Source: Altererythrobacter sp. (GTDB taxonomy: Bacteria; Pseudomonadota; Alphaproteobacteria; Sphingomonadales; Sphingomonadaceae). From it: a stretch of DNA of 7,029 nt. Below are positions 1 to 5,630 of this stretch, one piece after another. The translations under genes and the position numbers were made by a program. The first letter of the stretch is position 1. Each line of letters begins with the position of its first letter. Location: NCBI GenBank assembly GCA_024636575.1, contig JAGXGU010000100.1, positions 1 to 7,029 of the forward strand, read 5' to 3'. The notes beneath the pieces are model-generated. The model was not told the origin of the DNA, searched no databases, and saw nothing but the letters and a program-made list of their open reading frames with translations.

Positions 1-1
1 G

Positions 2-250
2 GTTTGCCTGATGACGATGCTGGCCCCGATGCTGGCCCTGCTGCTGTTCACCGCGCTGCTGGCGGCGGCGAGCAATCCGGCGAGGGAAACCCAATATGTG
101 GTTGGTGACGGCGAGACTATGAATCTTGTTCACTTTGCCAATAATGCAGCCATTCAAGCCCGCGTTGAATTGAATTTCGAAATCGGTCAGAATGCAGTGC
201 CGATGGACCCTGACTTAAAATTCCATGCCGATCGCAACCTAGCGCCATGA
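2..250 (+). CDS. Partial or doubtful frame with one hydrophobic segment, product unknown
   Basis: This frame is open from the window edge to a TGA at 248-250, so it could be the 3' end of a gene entering from the left. A start at ATG 11 would instead give 79 residues. I do not recognise the protein. From ATG 11, residues 4-21 form a hydrophobic stretch rich in Leu, Ala and Met that could be a membrane anchor or signal-peptide core, although no basic residue precedes it; the rest is polar. The first 30 or so codons have very high G/C at the third position in this frame, which argues for coding. After about base 110 the codons become much more AT-rich at that position, more like intergenic DNA. 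No ribosome binding site is visible in the ten bases before ATG 11. The stop overlaps the channel gene start as ATGA. Either a real gene coupled to the channel or a chance open frame is possible. Confidence 0.3.
   Translation, partial: VCLMTMLAPMLALLLFTALLAAASNPARETQYVVGDGETMNLVHFANNAAIQARVELNFEIGQNAVPMDPDLKFHADRNLAP
16..39 (+). repeat. Two-copy 12-base tandem repeat
   Basis: GATGCTGGCCCC at 16-27 is followed directly by GATGCTGGCCCT at 28-39, so 11 of 12 bases match. Because the unit is 12 bases it keeps the frame and duplicates a Met-Leu-Ala motif inside the hydrophobic segment of the 5' partial frame. It is probably a simple local duplication with no wider meaning. Confidence 0.5.
165..193 (+). 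promoter_or_regulatory. Candidate sigma-70 type promoter for the potassium channel gene
   Basis: TTGAAT at 165-170 and CAGAAT at 188-193 are separated by exactly 17 bases, each matching four of six positions of the usual -35 and -10 boxes. Transcription would begin near base 200, giving a leader of about 47 bases before ATG 247. The surrounding 110-246 stretch is AT-richer than the genes on either side, as expected of a promoter region. The match is modest and was found by eye, so it is only a candidate. Confidence 0.25.
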
Positions 251-1329
251 GGCAGAAACAGAAACTCCTGCCTGCCAGAAAAGGTAGGAAAAATTTCGGA
301 GGGCTGAAATTCCAGCCCCTGCGCCGCGCAGTGAAAATTCCCGTCTGGGGCGATCTGGGTATCCGTTTGGGCATGGCGCTGGGCCTGATCTTCATCGTCA
401 TAATGATCCACTGGTGGGACCGCGACGGGCTGGTCGATAATCTGGATGGCGAGGTAAGTTTTACCGACATCGTCTATTTCACCATGATTTCCATCACCAC
501 GACCGGGTTCGGCGATATTGCACCGATCACCGATCGGGCCCGGATGGTCGAAGCCATCATCGTGACCCCAATCCGCTTCGCCGTATTCTTCATTTTCGTC
601 GGCACCGCCTATAATTTCATCATCAAACGCAGCTGGGAGAATTTCCGCATGGCCCGCATCCAGGAACAGCTTTCCAACCATATCGTGGTGCTGGGTTACG
701 GCGTCAGCGGATCGGAATCAGTCAATGAACTGGTCGCCCGCGGCACCGATCCGCGTGACATAGTGGTGATTGATCCGGACGAGGAAAGCCTGCTCGCCGC
801 AGAGGCATTGGGCTGCAATGTCCTGGCCGGCGACGCGACACGCGATGAAACGCTGAAGGCGGTGCGCATCTCCGAAGCGCAGACCATCCTGGTTTCGGCA
901 GGCCGCGACGACACATCGATCCTGATCGTGCTGACGGTTCGTCATCTTGCCCCGGATGTGCCGATCAGCGTGGTTGTGCGCGCCGATGACAATGAATTCC
1001 TCGCACGTCAGGCCGGGGCGAATAATGTCATCAACCCGGTCCGTTTTACCGGGCTGTTACTCGCCGGTTCCGCCAAGGGCGCGCATATCGCAGATTATCT
1101 TGCCGACCTCGCATCGGTCAGTGGCCGCGTTCAATTGATCGAGCGCGAAGTGCTGCCAGAAGAATGTGGTTCCCCAATCAATGAGCTGAAGAGCGGTGGG
1201 CGCGGACTACGCGTCTACCGCGAAGGCAAAGCGCTGGGGTTCTGGGAGGAGGAATGCCAGAACCTGCAGGCGGGTGATATCGTGGTCGAAATTATCCCGA
1301 CCGACAATGGCAATGGGGAAAGCGGCTAG
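247..1329 (+). CDS. Potassium channel, 2-TM with RCK/TrkA-N regulatory domain
   Basis: The 360-residue protein has the MthK-like plan of a ligand-gated K+ channel. A basic cytoplasmic N-terminus (residues 1-32) precedes a first membrane helix at about 37-57. A pore helix leads to the selectivity filter Thr84-Thr85-Thr86-Gly87-Phe88-Gly89-Asp90, and a second helix spans about 104-126. A cytoplasmic Rossmann domain follows, with the dinucleotide-type motif Gly-Tyr-Gly-Val-Ser-Gly at 150-155 and the acidic Asp176 at the end of the second strand (in Val-Ile-Asp). The last 80 or so residues resemble a TrkA-C-like lobe. In the family, four subunits form the pore and the RCK domains bind Ca2+, nucleotides or other ligands; the ligand here cannot be read. 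ATG 247 is chosen because the next in-frame ATG (373) lies inside helix 1, but no Shine-Dalgarno precedes it. A GGAGGG at 298-303 has no in-frame start at a suitable distance. The N-terminus is therefore the least certain part. Confidence 0.85.
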   Translation: MRQKQKLLPARKGRKNFGGLKFQPLRRAVKIPVWGDLGIRLGMALGLIFIVIMIHWWDRDGLVDNLDGEVSFTDIVYFTMISITTTGFGDIAPITDRARMVEAIIVTPIRFAVFFIFVGTAYNFIIKRSWENFRMARIQEQLSNHIVVLGYGVSGSESVNELVARGTDPRDIVVIDPDEESLLAAEALGCNVLAGDATRDETLKAVRISEAQTILVSAGRDDTSILIVLTVRHLAPDVPISVVVRADDNEFLARQAGANNVINPVRFTGLLLAGSAKGAHIADYLADLASVSGRVQLIEREVLPEECGSPINELKSGGRGLRVYREGKALGFWEEECQNLQAGDIVVEIIPTDNGNGESG

Positions 1330-1340
1330 CCCGCCTTCCC
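1316..1340. terminator. Hairpin across the channel stop codon at the convergent junction
   Basis: GGGAAAGCGG at 1316-1325 pairs with CCGCCTTCCC at 1331-1340 except for one A-C mismatch, leaving a five-base loop CTAGC that contains the TAG stop of the channel gene. It sits between two converging genes, where a shared terminator is expected. There is no run of T after either side, so it is not a classical intrinsic terminator. It could still act as a transcript-end stabilising structure. Confidence 0.35.
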
Positions 1341-1356
1341 GCATTACTCCATACGA

Positions 1357-1755
1357 TCAGCTGAACCAGACGAAGACCGCACCCATTGCCGCCATCCCGA
1401 ACAGAAAGTGTCCGGCATCAATGGCGAACAATTTGCCAGATCGGCGCTGGAACAGATAATTGATCCCGGTCGCCGGAATCATCAGACCGATGGCGTAACC
1501 GGTGGAAATCATCATGATCCCCAGCGTGCTCGGATCGCTACGCGCAAACTGATGGCCGAGCGTCAGCGCAATCAGCAATTCGAACAGGAAACACAGTCCG
1601 AAGATCAGCGGCATGTTGCCACCAGCCATCTGTTCTTCCGAAAGCCCGGCTTCGCGCTGCCACACTTTGCCGAACAGCGCCCCGTACCAGACCATGCCGA
1701 CCACGAAAAACGCCAGCGCGGCCAGAATGACCGCCAGCAGATTTATATCACCCAT
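1357..1755 (-). CDS. DUF1761-type small four-helix membrane protein
   Basis: The 132-residue protein matches my recollection of the DUF1761 family: a short N-terminus, a first hydrophobic helix ending in a Trp-Tyr pair, a Gly-Leu-Ser-Glu-Glu stretch, and four membrane helices in total. Approximate helices are residues 5-25, 47-68, 77-97 and 106-128. Its function is unknown, and I assign none beyond inner-membrane location. I chose the ATG at 1755 over the one at 1773. A strong Shine-Dalgarno, GGAGGG on the minus strand (CCCTCC at 1763-1768 on plus), lies seven bases before the chosen start, and the upstream ATG would place that site inside the coding region. The gene converges on the channel gene and diverges from rimO, so it is probably transcribed alone. 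Confidence 0.75.
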   Translation of the reverse strand: MGDINLLAVILAALAFFVVGMVWYGALFGKVWQREAGLSEEQMAGGNMPLIFGLCFLFELLIALTLGHQFARSDPSTLGIMMISTGYAIGLMIPATGINYLFQRRSGKLFAIDAGHFLFGMAAMGAVFVWFS

Positions 1756-1762
1756 CGGATTG

Positions 1763-1768
1763 CCCTCC
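1763..1768 (-). promoter_or_regulatory. Ribosome binding site deciding the DUF1761 gene start
   Basis: CCCTCC on plus reads GGAGGG on minus and lies seven bases before the ATG at 1755-1753. Its position favours that start over the upstream ATG at 1773. Confidence 0.6.
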
Positions 1769-1786
1769 ATCATCGTCCCATATCGC

Positions 1787-1796
1787 CGCTATAGCG
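1787..1796. promoter_or_regulatory. Palindromic CGCTATAGCG in the divergent promoter region
   Basis: The 10-base sequence is its own reverse complement and offers TATAGC, a passable -10 box, on both strands. It lies in the short gap between the DUF1761 gene and rimO, where both genes need a promoter. I could not find a good -35 box at the usual 16-18 base spacing in either direction. It may therefore be a shared weak promoter core, an operator half-site, or chance. Confidence 0.25.
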
Positions 1797-1815
1797 CAGC
1801 GCGCGCTTCAGGTGT

Positions 1816-1821
1816 AGGGGG
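1816..1821 (+). promoter_or_regulatory. Ribosome binding site for rimO
   Basis: AGGGGG lies ten bases before ATG 1832 and supports that start for rimO. The frame is open further upstream to 1613, but that stretch is antisense to the DUF1761 gene and has no family homology that I can see. Confidence 0.5.
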
Positions 1822-1831
1822 CGCGGCAATC

Positions 1832-3202
1832 ATGAACACTGTAACCACAATTTCAGACCAGAAGAAGGTCGGCATGGTCAGCCTTGGCTGCCCCAAGGCA
1901 TTGGTCGATTCTGAACGGATCCTCACCCGGCTGCGCGCCGATGGCTATGCCATGAGCCCCGATTATGCCGGGGCCGACGTGGTGCTGGTCAACACCTGCG
2001 GCTTCCTCGATAGTGCCAAGGAAGAAAGCCTCGCCGCAATTGGCGAGGCAATTGCCGAAAACGGCCGCGTGATCGTGACCGGCTGCATGGGTGACGAGGC
2101 GGACGCAATCCGCGCCGCGCACCCGCAGGTTCTCGCGATTACCGGCGCGCATCAATATGAAGATGTCGTGGCCGCCGTGCACGCAGCCGCGCCTCCGGGT
2201 CAGGGGCCATTCGTCGATCTGATCCCCCAGCCGGACATCAAGCTGACCCCGCGCCATTACAGCTATCTGAAGATTTCAGAAGGCTGCAACCATAGCTGTT
2301 CTTTCTGCATCATCCCCGATCTGCGCGGGAAACTGGCCAGCCGCCGGATCGATGCGGTGCTGCGAGAGGCTGAAAAGCTGGTCGCGGCGGGGACCAGGGA
2401 ATTGCTCGTCATTTCCCAGGATACGAGCGCATACGGCGTCGATACGCGCCATGACGCACGCCAGTGGAAAGGCCGCGAGGTGCGCGCCCACATGACCGAT
2501 CTCGCCCGCGAATTGGGCCAGCTCCGCACGCCAGAAGGCCAGACGCCGTGGACCCGGCTGCACTATGTCTATCCCTATCCGCATGTCGATGCGGTGATCC
2601 CGCTGATGGCGGAGGGGCTGCTGACGCCATATCTCGACATTCCGTTCCAGCATGCCTCGCCCAGCGTGCTGAAACGCATGAAGCGGCCCGCGAACGAAGC
2701 GAAAGTTCTCGAGCGGCTGAAAAGCTGGCGCGATATCTGCCCCGACATCGCGGTGCGTTCCAGTTTCGTGGTCGGATTTCCGGGGGAGACCGAGGCCGAC
2801 TTCAACTATCTGGTGGATTGGCTGGAGGAAGCGCAGCTGGACCGCGTCGGCGCGTTCCGGTTCGAACCGGTGGCCGGGGCGCGGGCAAACGCCCTGCCCG
2901 ACCATGTGCCGGAAGAGGTGAAGGAAGAACGCTACGCCCGGCTGATGGAAGTCACCGCGCGAATCAGCGCGGCCAAGCTGGAGGCCAAGATCGGCCGCAC
3001 CCTGCCGGTCATCATCGACGAAGTCGGTGAGCCGGACGAAGATGGTGACATCGGCGCGACCGGACGCAGCCAGGCCGACGCGCCTGAAATCGATGGCAAT
3101 GTCTATCTCCGGAATGTTCCGCAATCCCTGGCGCCCGGTGATTTCGTGATGGCCGAGATCGAGGATGCCGACGCGCATGATTTGTTCGGGGCGATCGCTT
3201 GA
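1832..3202 (+). CDS. rimO: Ribosomal protein S12 methylthiotransferase RimO
   Basis: RimO is a radical-SAM enzyme that adds a methylthio group to a conserved aspartate of ribosomal protein S12 (Asp88 in E. coli numbering), using two Fe-S clusters. All expected parts are present. An N-terminal methylthiotransferase domain carries three cluster cysteines, Cys20 (Ser-Leu-Gly-Cys-Pro-Lys), Cys56 (Asn-Thr-Cys-Gly-Phe) and Cys85 (Thr-Gly-Cys-Met-Gly). The radical-SAM motif CxxxCxxC is Cys152, Cys156, Cys159, within Glu-Gly-Cys-Asn-His. A C-terminal TRAM-like domain occupies roughly residues 380-455. The 456-residue length is close to the 441 of E. coli RimO. The Cys152 region (Cys-Ser-Phe-Cys-Ile-Ile-Pro) and the absence of any tRNA-modification hallmark favour RimO over its relatives MiaB and MtaB. 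The TGA stop overlaps a possible TTG start of the next frame, and the transglutaminase-like gene follows at once on the same strand, so co-transcription is likely. Confidence 0.95.
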   Translation: MNTVTTISDQKKVGMVSLGCPKALVDSERILTRLRADGYAMSPDYAGADVVLVNTCGFLDSAKEESLAAIGEAIAENGRVIVTGCMGDEADAIRAAHPQVLAITGAHQYEDVVAAVHAAAPPGQGPFVDLIPQPDIKLTPRHYSYLKISEGCNHSCSFCIIPDLRGKLASRRIDAVLREAEKLVAAGTRELLVISQDTSAYGVDTRHDARQWKGREVRAHMTDLARELGQLRTPEGQTPWTRLHYVYPYPHVDAVIPLMAEGLLTPYLDIPFQHASPSVLKRMKRPANEAKVLERLKSWRDICPDIAVRSSFVVGFPGETEADFNYLVDWLEEAQLDRVGAFRFEPVAGARANALPDHVPEEVKEERYARLMEVTARISAAKLEAKIGRTLPVIIDEVGEPDEDGDIGATGRSQADAPEIDGNVYLRNVPQSLAPGDFVMAEIEDADAHDLFGAIA

Positions 3203-3249
3203 TCCGCGAAACCTCGGCACAAATCGGCCCGGCGAAGCATTCATCCATC

Positions 3250-4044
3250 ATGACCGTAAAGATCTCCGTCCGCCTGTTGTTCGAACTGACCGAGCCAACC
3301 GACACCATGCTGCAGTTCGAAGCGGCGGCCATTCCTGAACAACAGATCATATCCGCGCAGACCAGGATGGGGCGCACCGCGCATTGCGCCCGCTTGGCCG
3401 CGCAGGACAATATTGGCGAGCGCCTGATGTTGCGACTCGATGGCAAACAGGCGATCGATTACGATGCTGTGATCAAGGTCGATCGCAAACTGCCCGACAT
3501 ATCGCGCATGGCCGCGATGATGCCGCACCAATTGCCGGGTGAGGCGGTCCAGTATCTGCTCGATTCGCGCTATTGCCTGGCTGACAAGTTTCGTTCCTTC
3601 GTCGATTCAGAATTTGAGGGGAAACGTGGCGGCGCACAGATTATCGCGATGCGTGACTGGATCGAGGACCATTTCACCTATGCGCCCGGCAGTTCGAATA
3701 GTGACACGGCCGCGCTCGACACCTTTATCGAACGGCGCGGCGTGTGCCGTGACTATGCCCATGTGATGGTCTCCCTTGCCCGTGCCGCCGGGATCCCCGC
3801 GCGCTATTGCAGCGTCTACGCGCCTGGTGTCGATCCGCCCGACTTCCACGCGGTTGCCGAAGTATTCCTGGCCGACCCGGACGGGAACGGAGGAACCTGG
3901 CATCTGGTTGATGCAACCGGGATGGCGCGCGCGCATGAAACGGTGAAAATCGGTGTGGGCCGCGACGCGGCGGACGTCAGCTTCATGACCACCTTCGGGA
4001 TGGCAGAATTAACCTATAAGGACGTTCAGGTCACCGCATCCTGA
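3250..4044 (+). CDS. Transglutaminase-like cysteine enzyme (COG1305 type)
   Basis: The 264-residue protein has an N-terminal beta-rich domain (about residues 1-95, typical of bacterial transglutaminase-like proteins) and a papain-like core. The catalytic triad is visible: Cys166 in Arg-Arg-Gly-Val-Cys-Arg-Asp-Tyr-Ala-His, His200 in Asp-Phe-His-Ala, and Asp221 in His-Leu-Val-Asp-Ala-Thr-Gly. The family includes protein cross-linking enzymes and proteases or amidases; substrate and pathway cannot be inferred here. No signal peptide is seen, so it is probably cytoplasmic. ATG 3250 begins just before the conserved domain (Thr-Val-Lys-Ile-Ser-Val). A TTG at 3199, overlapping the rimO stop as TTGA, would add 17 residues with no domain character and could give translational coupling. 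Neither start has a convincing Shine-Dalgarno. It lies 47 bases after rimO on the same strand and is probably transcribed with it. Confidence 0.8.
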   Translation: MTVKISVRLLFELTEPTDTMLQFEAAAIPEQQIISAQTRMGRTAHCARLAAQDNIGERLMLRLDGKQAIDYDAVIKVDRKLPDISRMAAMMPHQLPGEAVQYLLDSRYCLADKFRSFVDSEFEGKRGGAQIIAMRDWIEDHFTYAPGSSNSDTAALDTFIERRGVCRDYAHVMVSLARAAGIPARYCSVYAPGVDPPDFHAVAEVFLADPDGNGGTWHLVDATGMARAHETVKIGVGRDAADVSFMTTFGMAELTYKDVQVTAS

Positions 4045-4088
4045 CCACAGCATGATTGCAGTGCATTCGTATTTGCGCGCGCGCACCC

Positions 4089-4116
4089 GTGACATTGCCG
4101 GCGCTTGCGCATAGCC
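4089..4116 (+). promoter_or_regulatory. Candidate promoter of the zwf-edd operon
   Basis: GTGACA at 4089-4094 matches five of six -35 bases, and GCATAGCC at 4109-4116 resembles the loose -10 box of alphaproteobacterial housekeeping promoters at the short spacing those allow. The 4045-4163 gap is the only non-coding stretch ahead of zwf, so a promoter is expected here. It also contains an alternating (GC)5 run at 4075-4084. The assignment is by eye and tentative. Confidence 0.25.
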
Positions 4117-4129
4117 CTTGTTCCGGGCT
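4113..4129 (+). promoter_or_regulatory. Small inverted repeat in the zwf leader
   Basis: AGCCC at 4113-4117 and GGGCT at 4125-4129 are perfect complements around a seven-base loop, about 35 bases before zwf. No T-run follows, so it is not a terminator of the upstream gene. It overlaps the candidate -10 region and could be an operator or a weak leader hairpin, or chance. Confidence 0.2.
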
Positions 4130-4163
4130 GCAATGGACCAGTCGCTGCAAGGATAATGTGCGT

Positions 4164-5630
4164 ATGAAATTCACCGCCGACCGCTTGCTCCTGTTTGGTG
4201 CGACTGGCGATCTTGCGCAGCGTATGTTGCTGCCATCGCTCTGCGCGCTGGATGCCGACGGTCTGCTCGGTTCGGATGTCCGGATCATCGGCACCGCCCG
4301 GTCTGAGTTGAACGATAGCGAATTCCGCAATTTCGCGCGCGAAGCGCTGGAAAAATACTTGCCGGCCAATCGCCGTGGTTCGATGGCGAATTTCCTCAAC
4401 CGGCTGAGTTATCAGGCGCTGGATGCCACCACCCCGGACGGGTTCGGCGATCTGGCCGAAAAAGTGGGCAAGACGGAATCCGGGCCGGACCACGGCCTGG
4501 CCATTTTCCTGTCCACCGCGCCAAGCCTGTTCGAACCGACCATCGCCGGTTTGCGCCATGCCGGATTGACCACCGGAAATGTCCGGATTGGTCTGGAAAA
4601 GCCGCTCGGCATCGATCTTGGCACTTCGTGTGAAATCAATGATGCGGTGGCATCGGCCTTTACGGAGGACCGGATTTTCCGGATCGACCATTATCTGGGC
4701 AAGGAAACGGTGCAGAACCTGCTGGCATTGCGCTTCGCCAATATCCTGTTCGAGCCGCTGTGGAATGCCGCGCATATCGAACATGTCCAGATCACCGTGG
4801 CGGAAACCGTCGGGCTGGAAGGCCGGGTGGCATTTTACGACGATGCCGGGGCAATCCGCGACATGGTGCAAAACCACATGCTGCAATTGCTGGCATTGGT
4901 TGCGATGGAACCACCGAGCAATTTCGATGCGACATCGGTGCGGGACGAGAAGGTCAAGGTGCTGCGTTCGCTGCGAGAAGTTGCAGGCAATGAAACCGTG
5001 ACCGGCCAATACCGCGCCGGGGCCATCGGCGGTAAGGCAGTGCCGGGCTATGACGAGGAATTGGGCAAGTCCTCCAACACAGAGACCTTTGTGGCCATCA
5101 AGGCCCATGTCGACAACTGGCGCTGGAAAGGAGTGCCGTTCTACCTGCGCACCGGCAAGCGGCTGCCCGAACGGGTGACAGAAATCGTCGTCCAGTTTCG
5201 CTGCGTCCCGCATTCGATCTTTGCCGGGCCGAAAAGCAAGGGTGGCGGCGCGACGATGACACCCAACCGGCTGGTAATCGGCATCCAGCCGAAGGAAAAT
5301 ATCAGCCTGTCGCTGATGGCCAAGGTGCCCGGGCTGGACCGTGAAGGCATCCGCCTGCGCTCCGTCCCTCTGGATATTGCAATGCCCGATGCCTTCACCG
5401 GAACGCATAACAGGATTGCTTACGAACGGCTGCTGCTCGACCTGATCGAAGGCGACCAGACATTGTTTGTCCGGCGCGACGAAGTGGAGGCGCAGTGGGA
5501 ATGGATCGACGCAATCCGTGCGCTGTGGGAAACTGAGGCGCTGGAACCAAAAACCTACACTGCCGGCAGTTGGGGGCCGAGCGCCTCGATTGCGCTGGCC
5601 GAACGTGACGGAGTGACCTGGCATGAGTGA
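4164..5630 (+). CDS. zwf: Glucose-6-phosphate 1-dehydrogenase
   Basis: Zwf oxidises glucose-6-phosphate to 6-phosphogluconolactone with NADP+ or NAD+, the entry to the Entner-Doudoroff and pentose-phosphate routes, in the cytoplasm. The 488-residue length is typical. The N-terminal cofactor motif Gly-Ala-Thr-Gly-Asp-Leu-Ala is near residues 11-17. The Glu-Lys-Pro-Leu-Gly substrate-site stretch is present. The active-site signature Arg173-Ile-Asp-His-Tyr-Leu-Gly-Lys180 is intact, including the substrate-binding His176 and Lys180. The C-terminal Tyr-Thr-Ala-Gly-Ser-Trp-Gly-Pro motif is also present. I chose ATG 4164, ten bases after AAGGA at 4149-4153; an in-frame GTG at 4158 is closer (four bases) and would add two residues. 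Earlier in-frame ATGs, such as 4056, add non-homologous residues. Its TGA overlaps the edd start by eight bases (ATGAGTGA), so the two are almost certainly translationally coupled. No 6-phosphogluconolactonase gene lies between them. Confidence 0.95.
   Translation: MKFTADRLLLFGATGDLAQRMLLPSLCALDADGLLGSDVRIIGTARSELNDSEFRNFAREALEKYLPANRRGSMANFLNRLSYQALDATTPDGFGDLAEKVGKTESGPDHGLAIFLSTAPSLFEPTIAGLRHAGLTTGNVRIGLEKPLGIDLGTSCEINDAVASAFTEDRIFRIDHYLGKETVQNLLALRFANILFEPLWNAAHIEHVQITVAETVGLEGRVAFYDDAGAIRDMVQNHMLQLLALVAMEPPSNFDATSVRDEKVKVLRSLREVAGNETVTGQYRAGAIGGKAVPGYDEELGKSSNTETFVAIKAHVDNWRWKGVPFYLRTGKRLPERVTEIVVQFRCVPHSIFAGPKSKGGGATMTPNRLVIGIQPKENISLSLMAKVPGLDREGIRLRSVPLDIAMPDAFTGTHNRIAYERLLLDLIEGDQTLFVRRDEVEAQWEWIDAIRALWETEALEPKTYTAGSWGPSASIALAERDGVTWHE
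5610..5613 (+). promoter_or_regulatory. Ribosome binding site for edd, inside the zwf 3' end
   Basis: GGAG lies nine bases before ATG 5623 within the last codons of zwf. Together with the 8-base overlap it supports the edd start and coupled translation. Confidence 0.5.

Noticed and set aside
117..681. Minus-strand frames opposite the start of the channel gene
   Set aside because: No ribosome binding site or family motif; the opposite strand encodes recognisable membrane helices and a K+ filter.
1408..1831. Plus-strand open frames across the DUF1761 gene, including an upstream extension of the rimO frame to 1613
   Set aside because: They are polar, motif-free translations opposite a clear membrane-protein gene, and RimO family homology begins only after ATG 1832.
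2276..3244. A 322-residue open frame on the minus strand opposite rimO
   Set aside because: Same reasons: composition of a shadow frame, no motif, and it overlaps the radical-SAM and TRAM coding sequence of rimO.
4075..4084. Alternating GC run as a Z-DNA element or repeat array
   Set aside because: Only five dinucleotide units in a GC-rich genome; too short to support a functional claim.
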